From positions 1 to 64,000 of the forward strand of contig NZ_JRKJ01000004.1 of the NCBI RefSeq assembly GCF_000770795.1: a DNA stretch of 64,000 bases. Reading direction: 5' to 3'. Position numbers and translations under genes: made by a program. The notes below the pieces were generated by a model. That model had not been told where the DNA came from and made no database searches. It worked only from the letters and a program-made list of their open reading frames with translations. Shown one piece after another: positions 1-7,049 of the stretch. The stretch comes from Lysobacter dokdonensis DS-58 (lineage in GTDB: Bacteria; Pseudomonadota; Gammaproteobacteria; Xanthomonadales; Xanthomonadaceae). Position 1 is the stretch's first letter, and each line of letters begins with the position of its first letter.

Positions 1-543
1 GTCGACAGCCTGGCGCGCGCGCAGCCGCTCGTAGGAGGCCATGCCCTGAAGGCGGGCATCGGCATCGAGGGCCACCAGGCGCTGAGACAGGGCGGCGGCC
101 ATGTCGGGCCCCTGCGCCGGCGCAGCCTCGGGCCATGCGAGGGCCGGGCTCTCATCGTTCGCGCCGAGTTGCAGGCGCTGGCGCAGGCCGGCGATCTCGT
201 TGCGGCGCTGGTCGTAGTCCGCCTGCGTGGTGGCCGCGCGGCTGCGGGCCAATGCGAGGTCGCCCCAGGCCGACGCCGAGACCGCGAAGCGGCGTGCATC
301 GTCGTCGTCGCGGGCCGACATCGCCGATTGCGCGGCGCCCAGCGCGCTGCGCGCCGAGGCCAGTTCAGCCGCTGCGTACTGGTCCGCATCGGCGCTCTCC
401 GCGCGCGCCACCGACTGTTGCGCACCCGACAGCTCGCCCGTGGGCGGCGGCACGCTGGCGCAGCCGGACAACGCGATTGCGATCACAAGGCCGCAGAGCC
501 TTACGTGTTGCGTTCTGGTGAAGTGTGCGAAGCTTGGGCGCAT
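1..543 (-). CDS. DUF4398-like lipoprotein, C-terminus cut by window edge
   Basis: Reading leftwards on the minus strand, an open frame begins at an ATG at 543 and runs off the window. The protein starts with a basic N-terminus, a hydrophobic stretch and a lipobox (LSGC, Cys28), so it is a predicted lipoprotein. The mature part is Ala-, Arg- and Gln-rich and helical (AAAELASARSALGAAQ-like), which resembles the DUF4398 family often found in front of OmpA-like proteins. An in-frame ATG at 588 would add 15 residues, but the shorter start gives a more normal signal peptide. Neither start has a clear ribosome-binding site. The function is not known. It diverges from pilU. Confidence 0.72.
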   Translation of the reverse strand, partial: MRPSFAHFTRTQHVRLCGLVIAIALSGCASVPPPTGELSGAQQSVARAESADADQYAAAELASARSALGAAQSAMSARDDDDARRFAVSASAWGDLALARSRAATTQADYDQRRNEIAGLRQRLQLGANDESPALAWPEAAPAQGPDMAAALSQRLVALDADARLQGMASYERLRARQAVD

Positions 544-644
544 AAGAGGGGTGCCGTGCGAGTCTTTAGGGGATAAAGCGCGCGTCATCGTGTCAAGCCG
601 GCGCCGCGCACGCAAACGGTCGCCCCAGGGAGAGAGTACGCACT

Positions 645-1751
645 ATGGACATCGGCTATTTCCTGAAGCTGATGACGGAGAAGAACGCCTCCGACATGTT
701 CCTCACCACCGGCGCGCCGGTGTACATCAAGGTCGAAGGCAAGCTGTACCCGCTCGGTAACACGGGCCTGCCTGCCGGCATGGTGAAGAAGATCGCCTAT
801 TCGCTGATGGACGAAGGCCAGGTCCCGCAGTTCGAGCGCGACCTCGAGCTCAACATGGCCATCGCCCTGGCCGACTCGGGCCGCTTCCGCGTGAACGTGT
901 TCAAGCAGCGCGGCGAAGTGGGCATGGTCATCCGCGCGATCCGCAGCGTGATCCCGTCCATCGAGGAGCTGCAGCTGCCGCAGGTGCTCAAGGAAATCAT
1001 CATGGCCCCGCGCGGCCTGGTGCTGATCGTGGGCTCCACCGGTTCGGGCAAGTCGACCACGCTGGCCTCGATGATCGACCACCGCAACAACACCTCGTCG
1101 GGCCACATCCTCACCATCGAGGATCCGATCGAATACCTGCACAAGCACAAGAAGTCGATCGTCAACCAGCGCGAAGTCGGCCTGGACACGCACGCCTTCC
1201 ACAACGCGCTGAAGAACGCGATGCGCGAGGCGCCCGACGTCATCCTCATCGGCGAAATCCTCGACGCGACCACCATGGAAGCGGCGATCGCCTTCGCCGA
1301 AACCGGCCACATCTGCCTGGCGACGCTGCACTCCAACAACGCCGACCAGACCATCGAGCGCATCCTCAACTTCTTCCCCGAGGCCGCGCACAAGAACGTG
1401 CTGATGAACCTCGCGCTGAACCTCAAGGCGGTGGTCTCGCAGCGCCTGGTCATCGGCGTCGACGGCCGGCGCATGCCCGCATGCGAAGTGCTGATCAACA
1501 CGCCGATGATCCGCGACCTGCTGCGCCGCGGTCAGGTGCACGAGCTGAAGCAGGCGATGGAAGAGTCGCTGGAAGCGGGCATGGAATCGTTCGACCAGTG
1601 CCTGTTCCGCCTCTACAAGGAAGGCAAGATCGAAAAGGAATCCGCACTCAACGCCGCGGATTCGCGCGACGGCCTGGCGCTGAAGTTCCGCCTGTCCGAA
1701 GGCGCCACCGGCGAGCACGACCCGTATGCGGACGTGTTCGAGACGCACTGA
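645..1751 (+). CDS. pilU: Type IV pilus retraction ATPase PilU
   Basis: This 368-residue secretion-superfamily ATPase is of the PilT/PilU type and would act as a cytoplasmic hexamer helping PilT retract type IV pili during twitching. Walker A (GSTGSGKSTT) is at residues 130-139, the acidic and Walker B region (DVILIGEI) at about 198-205, and the His box (GHICLATLHSN) at 221-231. The length and the motif FAETGHICLATLHSN favour PilU over PilT. The segment after GE reads ILDATTME, where PilT and most PilU proteins have an Arg (GE-x-R-D). A GGGAGAG ribosome-binding site precedes the ATG. The gene stands alone here and ends at a strong terminator. Confidence 0.93.
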   Translation: MDIGYFLKLMTEKNASDMFLTTGAPVYIKVEGKLYPLGNTGLPAGMVKKIAYSLMDEGQVPQFERDLELNMAIALADSGRFRVNVFKQRGEVGMVIRAIRSVIPSIEELQLPQVLKEIIMAPRGLVLIVGSTGSGKSTTLASMIDHRNNTSSGHILTIEDPIEYLHKHKKSIVNQREVGLDTHAFHNALKNAMREAPDVILIGEILDATTMEAAIAFAETGHICLATLHSNNADQTIERILNFFPEAAHKNVLMNLALNLKAVVSQRLVIGVDGRRMPACEVLINTPMIRDLLRRGQVHELKQAMEESLEAGMESFDQCLFRLYKEGKIEKESALNAADSRDGLALKFRLSEGATGEHDPYADVFETH

Positions 1752-1772
1752 GTCCGACGCAATCCGCGCAAC

Positions 1773-1800
1773 AAAAAGCCCCGCATCGCGGGGCTTTTTT
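1773..1800. terminator. Bidirectional intrinsic terminator between pilU and maiA
   Basis: A perfect 7-bp stem (GCCCCGC/GCGGGGC, loop ATC) is flanked by five A on the left and six T on the right. It therefore works as a stem plus U-tract on both strands and serves the convergent pilU and maiA genes. Confidence 0.9.
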
Positions 1801-1806
1801 CATTCC

Positions 1807-2478
1807 TCAACCCGCGGTTTTCTCGGGCGCGTCGGGTTGCTTCTCGGGTCGCGCTTCGTCGAACGCCGGGTGCGCGAGGCACGCTTGTTCGATGCGGGCG
1901 ATCGTCGGGAAGCGGGCGATGTCCACGCCGAAGCGGCGGGCGTTGTAGAGCTGCGGAATCAGGCACGCGTCGGCGAGCGTCGGCGCGTGGCCGTCGCAGA
2001 AGCTGCCCGTCGAGGGATGGTCGTGCAGCATCGCCTCGAAGGCATCCAGCCCATCGCAGATCCAGTGCCGCACCCATTCGTCGCGCTCGGGTTGCGGGAC
2101 GTGCCATTCGCGTTCGAAGTACTGCAGCACGCGCAGGTTGTTGAGCGGATGGATGTCGCACGCGACGAGTTGCGCGAGCGCGCGCACGCGCTGGCGGTCG
2201 CGCGCGGTGGCGGGCAGCAGCGGCGGATCGGGCCAGACTTCGTCGAGGTATTCGAGGATCGCCATCGACTGGCGCAACATCCGCTGGCCATGCTCCAGCA
2301 CGGGCACCAGCCCCTGGGGATTGGCCGTGCGGAACGCGGGCTTGTGCTGGTCGCCGCCATCGCGCAGCAGGTGCACGGGGAACAGTTCGTACGGCAGGCC
2401 CTTGAGGTTCAGGCCGATGCGCACGCGATACGCGGCGCTGGAGCGCCAGTACGAATACAGACGAAGCCGGTCGTTCAC
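1807..2478 (-). CDS. maiA: Maleylacetoacetate isomerase
   Basis: This 223-residue zeta-class glutathione-S-transferase fold enzyme would isomerise maleylacetoacetate to fumarylacetoacetate in tyrosine/homogentisate breakdown. The N-terminal thioredoxin-like domain begins with the family signature SYWRSSAAYRVRI (residues 9-21), whose Ser pair binds glutathione. NPQGLVPVL (about 53-61) and QSMAILEYL (about 70-78) are the usual GST-N motifs, and the helical GST-C domain follows with the DACLIPQLYNARRF motif. The start is a GTG at 2478. The gene follows the FAH-family gene on the same strand, 86 bp downstream, so the last two steps of the pathway are probably co-transcribed. Confidence 0.93.
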   Translation of the reverse strand: MNDRLRLYSYWRSSAAYRVRIGLNLKGLPYELFPVHLLRDGGDQHKPAFRTANPQGLVPVLEHGQRMLRQSMAILEYLDEVWPDPPLLPATARDRQRVRALAQLVACDIHPLNNLRVLQYFEREWHVPQPERDEWVRHWICDGLDAFEAMLHDHPSTGSFCDGHAPTLADACLIPQLYNARRFGVDIARFPTIARIEQACLAHPAFDEARPEKQPDAPEKTAG

Positions 2479-2564
2479 TGCCGCCCTTCCCCCCGTGCCG
2501 CGGCTGGCGGCACGTTCACATTAGCTTGGCACGGGCGGTCGCGGAAGCCCGCCCGCGTGCGGCC

Positions 2565-3557
2565 TCAGACGGCCGGCACCTGACGTTCGATGCGCTGGTC
2601 GATGGCGCCGAAGATCGAGTCGCCCCGCGCGTCGAACATCTCGATGCGCACGTTGTCCCCGAAGGACATGAAAGGCGTCGACGGCTTGCCGTTGGCCAGG
2701 GTTTCCACGGTGCGCTTCTCGGCGAAGCACGAGGCGCCCTTGGAGGTGTCCTCGTTGGCGATCGTGCCCGAACCCACGATGGTGCCCGCCGACAGCGGCC
2801 GCGTCTTCGCCGCGTGGGCGACGAGCTGCGCGAAGTCGAACTGCATGTCCACGCCCGCCTCCGGCGCACCGAACCACTGCCCGTTGACGTGCGTCACCAG
2901 CGGCAGGTGGACCTTGCTGGACTGCCAGGCATCGGACAGTTCGTCCGGCGTCACGAACACCGGCGACAACGCCGAGCGCGGCTTGGACTGCAGGAAGCCG
3001 AAGCCCTTGGCGAGCTCGCCGGGAATCAGGTTGCGCAGCGAGACGTCGTTGACCAGGCCGATCAACTGGATGTGCGTGGCCGCGCGCTCGGGCGAGACGG
3101 CCATCGGCACGTCGTCGGTGATCACGACGATCTCCGCTTCCAGGTCGATGCCGTAGCCTTCGTCGACGACCTTCACCGCATCGCGCGGTCCGAGGAAACC
3201 GGCGCTGGTCGCCTGGTACATCAGCGGGTCGACGTAGAAGCTTTCCGGGACTTCCGCGCCGCGCGCGCGGCGCACGCGCTCGACGTGAGGCAGGTACGCG
3301 CTGCCGTCGACGAATTCATAGGCGCGGGGCAAGGGCGCGGCGAGCGCGGCCATGTCGATGTCGAAGGCATCGGGCGCGTCGCCGGCGTTGAGTGCGTCGT
3401 ACAGCGCGTTCAGGCGCGGCGCGGCGTTGGACCAGTCTTCCAGCGCGCGCTGCAGCGTCGGGGCCACGGTGGTGGCGCGCACGCCGCGCGTGAGGTCGCG
3501 CGAGACGACGATCAGCGTGCCGTCGCGGCCGCCTTCCTTGAGGGAACCGAGCTTCAT
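2565..3557 (-). CDS. Fumarylacetoacetate hydrolase family protein
   Basis: This 330-residue FAH-superfamily enzyme probably cleaves fumarylacetoacetate to fumarate and acetoacetate, because maiA follows it. The start MKLGSLKEGG (ATG at 3557) is typical of the group; an upstream extension to 3593 is in frame but lacks family similarity. The N-terminal half carries the lid region with the YVDPLMYQ segment. The C-terminal catalytic fold shows the metal-binding pattern (DLEAEIVVITDD) and the GTIVGSGTIANED motif typical of FAH proteins. Related hydrolases act on other acylpyruvates, so the exact substrate rests on the neighbour. Confidence 0.88.
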   Translation of the reverse strand: MKLGSLKEGGRDGTLIVVSRDLTRGVRATTVAPTLQRALEDWSNAAPRLNALYDALNAGDAPDAFDIDMAALAAPLPRAYEFVDGSAYLPHVERVRRARGAEVPESFYVDPLMYQATSAGFLGPRDAVKVVDEGYGIDLEAEIVVITDDVPMAVSPERAATHIQLIGLVNDVSLRNLIPGELAKGFGFLQSKPRSALSPVFVTPDELSDAWQSSKVHLPLVTHVNGQWFGAPEAGVDMQFDFAQLVAHAAKTRPLSAGTIVGSGTIANEDTSKGASCFAEKRTVETLANGKPSTPFMSFGDNVRIEMFDARGDSIFGAIDQRIERQVPAV

Positions 3558-3600
3558 CGCAGGGGCTCTTCCGACAACGTGTGGGCCGCGCATTGTACGG

Positions 3601-3630
3601 AAAAAAGAAAACCCGCCTTGCGGCGGGTTT
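3601..3630 (-). terminator. Intrinsic terminator of tRNA-Gln
   Basis: On the minus strand the arms AACCCGCC and GGCGGGTT form a stem, followed by a T-rich tract (TTTCTTTTTT). It lies just downstream of the tRNA 3' end and ahead of the FAH-family gene. Confidence 0.85.
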
Positions 3631-3639
3631 CTTCGAAGA

Positions 3640-3714
3640 TGGCAGCCCCGGATGGATTCGAACCACCGAATGCCTGAGTCAGAGTCAGGTGCCTTACCGC
3701 TTGGCGACGGGGCT
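3640..3714 (-). tRNA. tRNA-Gln (anticodon CTG)
   Basis: The minus strand folds as a 75-nt cloverleaf with the CCA tail encoded. The acceptor stem is AGCCCCG/CGGGGCT. The D-arm contains CCAAGCGGTAAGG. The anticodon stem is CCTGA/TCAGG with loop CTCTGAC, which places anticodon CTG for codon CAG. The T-loop is GGTTCGAATCC. It is downstream of rpsI on the same strand and has its own terminator. A TACAAT hexamer on the minus strand (3740-3745) may be its -10 box. Confidence 0.95.
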
Positions 3715-3727
3715 GTAGCTGCTGCTT

Positions 3728-3758
3728 GAGCGGACCGCGATTGTACCGCGATCCGCTC
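3728..3758 (-). terminator. Hairpin between rpsI and tRNA-Gln
   Basis: Arms GAGCGGA and TCCGCTC (7 bp), extended inwards by CGCG/CGCG, form a hairpin directly after the rpsI stop. There is no U-tract, so it may act as an RNA-processing or 3'-end stability stem rather than as a true terminator. The loop contains the TACAAT hexamer that could promote the tRNA. Confidence 0.4.
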
Positions 3759-3767
3759 GGTGCCGGA

Positions 3768-4160
3768 TCAACGCTTGGAGAACTGCGTCGCGCGGCGAGC
3801 CTTGTGGAGGCCGACCTTCTTGCGCTCGACTTCGCGCGCGTCGCGGGTCATGAAGCCCGCCTTGCGCAGCTCGGTCTTGAGCGATTCGTCGTACTCCACG
3901 AGCGCGCGGGACAGGCCCAGGCGGATCGCGCCGGCCTGGCCGGTGATGCCGCCGCCTTCGACCGTCACGACGACGTCGAACTTGTCGGTGGACTGCGTGA
4001 GCTCGAGCGGCTGGCGCACGATCATGCGGGCGGTTTCGCGGCCGAAGAAGTCTTCGATCGTGCGCTCGTTGATGGTGATGTTGCCGGTGCCCTTGCGCAG
4101 GAACACGCGGGCGGTCGAGGACTTGCGGCGGCCGGTGCCGTAATTCTGCTGGATAGCCAT
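3768..4160 (-). CDS. rpsI: 30S ribosomal protein S9
   Basis: This 130-residue protein covers the whole S9 family: the N-terminal [14 protein letters not shown] segment, the [19 protein letters not shown] core and the basic tail ending KATQFSKR-like ([10 protein letters not shown]) that reaches the ribosomal P site. It follows rplM by 9 bp, which is the universal rplM-rpsI operon order. Expression should come from the promoter upstream of rplM. Confidence 0.98.
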   Translation of the reverse strand: MAIQQNYGTGRRKSSTARVFLRKGTGNITINERTIEDFFGRETARMIVRQPLELTQSTDKFDVVVTVEGGGITGQAGAIRLGLSRALVEYDESLKTELRKAGFMTRDAREVERKKVGLHKARRATQFSKR

Positions 4161-4169
4161 GTCGTTACC

Positions 4170-4598
4170 TTAGATGTCCAGCGGTTGCGGCTGCTGGGCC
4201 GTATGCGGGTGGTTCGGGCCAGCGTAGACCTTGAGCTTGCGATACATCGCACGGCCCAGCGGGTTCTTCGGAAGCATGCCCTTGACGGCGGTCTCGATGA
4301 CGCGCTCGGGGTGGCGCTCAAGCGCCTGCGCGAGGGTCTCGGACTTGAGGTTGCCGATGTAGCCGGTGAACCGGTAGTACATCTTGTCCTGCAGCTTGGT
4401 GCCGGTCACGTGGATCTTCTCGGCGTTGATCACCACGAGGTAATCGCCGGTATCGACGTGCGGGGTGTAGACGGGCTTGTGCTTGCCGCGGAGGCGGCGG
4501 GCGAGCTCGGAGGCGAGGCGGCCCAGGGTCTTGCCCTCGGCGTCGACGATGTACCAGTCGCGCTGGACGGTCTCGTTCTTGGCGGTAAAGGTCTTCAT
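4170..4598 (-). CDS. rplM: 50S ribosomal protein L13
   Basis: This 142-residue protein is a full-length L13. The start [10 protein letters not shown] at 4598 matches the family; upstream in-frame codons belong to the leader. Recognisable segments are [16 protein letters not shown], the [23 protein letters not shown] block and [21 protein letters not shown]13 is an early-assembly protein of the large subunit. The leader of about 80 nt between the predicted promoter and the ATG could carry autogenous control, but no known motif is recognised. Confidence 0.98.
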   Translation of the reverse strand: MKTFTAKNETVQRDWYIVDAEGKTLGRLASELARRLRGKHKPVYTPHVDTGDYLVVINAEKIHVTGTKLQDKMYYRFTGYIGNLKSETLAQALERHPERVIETAVKGMLPKNPLGRAMYRKLKVYAGPNHPHTAQQPQPLDI

Positions 4599-4685
4599 GC
4601 GTGACTCGTTTGGGTACATGGTCGGGCTTGTTCCGGGGTGGCCGGAAGTTTGCCGCGCGATGTAGGGCGGAACAAAAGAGGCGGA

Positions 4686-4714
4686 ATGATAGCGGCGCCC
4701 CGCGGGCGCCGCAA
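4686..4714 (-). promoter_or_regulatory. Predicted sigma-70 promoter of rplM-rpsI
   Basis: On the minus strand a TTGCGG -35 box (4709-4714) is separated by exactly 17 bp from a TATCAT -10 box (4686-4691). Transcription would start near 4679, about 80 nt before rplM. The spacer itself lies within a 9-bp perfect inverted repeat (4692-4712). Confidence 0.6.
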
Positions 4715-4731
4715 CCCTCACCCCGGGGAAA

Positions 4732-5283
4732 TCAGGCCGCGGGGGCCTTTTCGGGCGCCTTCACGATGCCCGGCGCCGGCTGGCGACGGCGCAACGGGGC
4801 GGGCTGGAACAGCTTGGCGCCCTTGAAATACACCGCGCGCAGCTGGTGGCCGCGGGGCGAATAGCCGAGGAACACCGCGCCCGTGCGCGCGCCGACGACG
4901 CCGGAGAACACGCGGGCCAGGCCCGGATTCTCGACTTCCATCAGCACGCCCAGGGCCCGCGGCTGCTCGCGATCGGCCGCTTCCAGGATCTCGCACGCGG
5001 CCTTGAACATCGGCAGCGCCTGCTGCTGGCCGCGATGGGCCGGCGCGATGAACTGGCGGAAGTAGTACATCGGCTGGCGCAGGCGCGGGCGGATCTGCAG
5101 GAACGCGGTGGCCACGCCGCACAGCACGCCGTCGGCGTCGCGCAACACGCACACGGCCTGCTGCGCGCGGAGCTTCGCGCGTTCGGGATCGAGGATCGCC
5201 TTGTTGGAAATCCAGAACTCCGCGAGTTCGGCTTGCAGCTCCGGCGTGATGGCGCGCCAGGTGGGAACGATCGAATACGACAT
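4732..5283 (-). CDS. GNAT-like acetyltransferase, substrate unknown
   Basis: This 183-residue protein resembles the GNAT N-acetyltransferase fold. A helical N-terminus is followed by strands ([19 protein letters not shown]), then a strand leading into [20 protein letters not shown] (about 85-105), which is where GNAT proteins bind acetyl-CoA (R-x-x-G/Q-x-G/A). The motif is degenerate, lacking the second Gly. The C-terminal 25 residues are basic and Pro/Ala-rich. The gene lies between the EF-hand gene and rplM on the same strand and ends just before the rplM promoter. It could be a catalytically altered family member. Confidence 0.6.
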   Translation of the reverse strand: MSYSIVPTWRAITPELQAELAEFWISNKAILDPERAKLRAQQAVCVLRDADGVLCGVATAFLQIRPRLRQPMYYFRQFIAPAHRGQQQALPMFKAACEILEAADREQPRALGVLMEVENPGLARVFSGVVGARTGAVFLGYSPRGHQLRAVYFKGAKLFQPAPLRRRQPAPGIVKAPEKAPAA

Positions 5284-5296
5284 CTCGGTGTTCCCC

Positions 5297-5728
5297 TTAC
5301 TTCGCTTTCGGCGCGGCCGCGCGCGGCGGTTGCTGCTGCGCGCCGGCGACCTTGATGAAATCGATGTACTCGGCGAACTGCAGCCCGCCGTCCTTGTTCT
5401 TGTCGAAGGCCGTCATCATCGGCGCCGACTTGCCGGCGCGCTGCACGAGCGCGAGGTTGGCGTATTCGGCGGCTTCGAGCTTGCCGCTCTTGTCCGCGTC
5501 ATGACGCGCGAACTCGGTGTGCAGGCGGCGCAGCGCGAGGTCGTCGCGCGTGGCCATCCAGCCGGCGCGGAATTCGTCCTTCGACAACGTGCCGTTGCCG
5601 TCCTTGTCCCATGCGGCGAACGTCGCGTCGGGGCCGCCCTGCGCGCCGGCGGGCCTGGCGGCCTGCTGCTGCGCGAACGCGGGCGCGGTGGCGATCAGTG
5701 CGAGCGCGAGGAGCATCGTGCGGTTCAT
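5297..5728 (-). CDS. Exported EF-hand calcium-binding protein
   Basis: This 143-residue protein has a cleavable signal peptide (cut after AFA, about residue 19) and three canonical EF-hand loops: DKDGNGTLSKDE at 41-52, DADKSGKLEAAE at 77-88 and DKNKDGGLQFAE at 109-120. All keep Asp at positions 1 and 3 and Glu at position 12, so calcium binding in the periplasm is likely. The start overlaps the stop of the upstream TIGR03032 gene by 4 bp (ATGA), so the two are translationally coupled. The C-terminus is a short Pro/Ala tail. Confidence 0.85.
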   Translation of the reverse strand: MNRTMLLALALIATAPAFAQQQAARPAGAQGGPDATFAAWDKDGNGTLSKDEFRAGWMATRDDLALRRLHTEFARHDADKSGKLEAAEYANLALVQRAGKSAPMMTAFDKNKDGGLQFAEYIDFIKVAGAQQQPPRAAAPKAK

Positions 5729-6909
5729 GCCATCGCCTCCGGCTGCGCCTGCGCTTCGGGTTCGAAGGTGATCAGCTCGCGGATCTCCGCGGTGCGCAGG
5801 CCGATCATCATCGGGTTGACGACATTCGGCAGGAAGCTGATGTCGAAGATCTCGCTGATGTCGCCTTCGAAGCGGATCCAGTTGACCACGTCGCCGTTGG
5901 ACAGGTTCACGATCTGCACGCCGCACCACGGTTCGGCATCGCGCTTCTTCAGTTCTTCATCCAGCTGCAGGCCTTCGAAGCGCTGGTTGCGCGGCTTCGA
6001 CAGACCCACGGCCGCGACGTTGCCGACGATCGACAAGCCGCGCAGGAAGCCCGGGAACCACGCCGTCGGCACGAAGGACTTCGTCGCGAAATCGACGTAA
6101 CCCAGGTGACCGGTGCCGGCGTTGAGCACCCACAACTTGCCGTTCGCCCAACGCGGGCTGTGCGGCATCGACAGGCCTTCGCAGACGATCTCGTCGGTCT
6201 CGACATCGATCACCACGCCGCCGTTCATGCGGCGGTCGCGCCAACCGTCGACGGCGTCGGACTTGCACACCGCGGTGACGTACTTCGGCTTGCCGTCCAC
6301 CATCGCCAGGCCGTTGAGGTGGCAACGGTCTTCCGGTGCGAGCTTGCTGATGAAGGCCGGCTTCCAGATCGGCTTGAAGCTGTGCGTCGTGCTCAATTCG
6401 GCCAGGCACGAGTACTTCGTGTTGACGAATACCACGCGGCCGTCGCTGCGGATGCCGAGCTCGTGGATGTCGAGGTCGCCGATCGTCTGCGCGTTGCGCG
6501 GCACGTAGCACTTGTCGAACTTGCCGTGGATGGTTTCGTTCTGGCGCAGCACGTTCTCGAAGCGCCACAACTGGTACAGGCCGCCGAGGTAGATGCGCTG
6601 CGCGTTCCCGACGATGCCCATCGCGCGTTCGAAGATGCGCTCGAAGAACGACACGCGGCCCTGCGGGTCGCTGCCCACCAGGTACACGCGGCCTGTCTGG
6701 TAGGAGGAGATCGCCAGCGACACGCGATTGCTGGCCAGCCATGTGGCCAGGCCGCGCGAGCAGCTCTTCTCGACCTTGAGTTTGGTGAGGTCCAGCGGTG
6801 CCTTGTCCGCCTTCCCGGCCGCTTCGGCGGCGGGCGCCTGCGCTTGCGCGACTTCGGCGCTCTGCTCGACGGGTACCTGCCCGCCGGGCGTCTTCTTGCT
6901 GCTTGCCAC
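5725..6909 (-). CDS. TIGR03032/DUF4915 family protein, predicted beta-propeller
   Basis: This 394-residue protein matches what I know of the TIGR03032 family of uncharacterised proteins: GGLYQLWRFEN, a DIHELGIRSDGRVVFVNTKYSCLAELS block, the HLNGLAMVDGKPKYVTAVCKSD block, and NAGTGHLGYVD followed by PGFLRGLSIVGNVAAVGLSKPR. Repeated short strands suggest a propeller. The first 35 residues are Ala/Gln-rich, with no clear signal peptide. The start is a GTG at 6909. It lies 140 bp downstream of the giant autotransporter on the same strand and is coupled to the EF-hand gene. The function is unknown. Confidence 0.78.
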   Translation of the reverse strand: MASSKKTPGGQVPVEQSAEVAQAQAPAAEAAGKADKAPLDLTKLKVEKSCSRGLATWLASNRVSLAISSYQTGRVYLVGSDPQGRVSFFERIFERAMGIVGNAQRIYLGGLYQLWRFENVLRQNETIHGKFDKCYVPRNAQTIGDLDIHELGIRSDGRVVFVNTKYSCLAELSTTHSFKPIWKPAFISKLAPEDRCHLNGLAMVDGKPKYVTAVCKSDAVDGWRDRRMNGGVVIDVETDEIVCEGLSMPHSPRWANGKLWVLNAGTGHLGYVDFATKSFVPTAWFPGFLRGLSIVGNVAAVGLSKPRNQRFEGLQLDEELKKRDAEPWCGVQIVNLSNGDVVNWIRFEGDISEIFDISFLPNVVNPMMIGLRTAEIRELITFEPEAQAQPEAMA

Positions 6910-7013
6910 GAACTTCTCCAGATGTCCCCTGCCCCAGCGGGACAGTTGAACGGATTTCCGCGCCGGGAGCCAGCGCTTCGTGCTTCAGGTTTGCCGCGTG
7001 GATCGCTGAATGG

Positions 7014-7039
7014 GTCCCGGCGGCGCTCGCCGCCGGGAC
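7014..7039 (-). terminator. Strong hairpin after the autotransporter gene
   Basis: An 11-bp perfect inverted repeat (GTCCCGGCGGC / GCCGCCGGGAC, 4-nt loop) starts 11 nt after the autotransporter stop. It lacks a U-tract, so it may attenuate or protect the mRNA end rather than stop all transcription into the TIGR03032 gene. Confidence 0.55.
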
Positions 7040-7049
7040 ACCGATCCGA

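Noticed and set aside
585-1748. 387-codon frame antisense to pilU
   Set aside because: Its product is His/Arg/Asp-rich without similarity, while pilU is a clear family member on the other strand.
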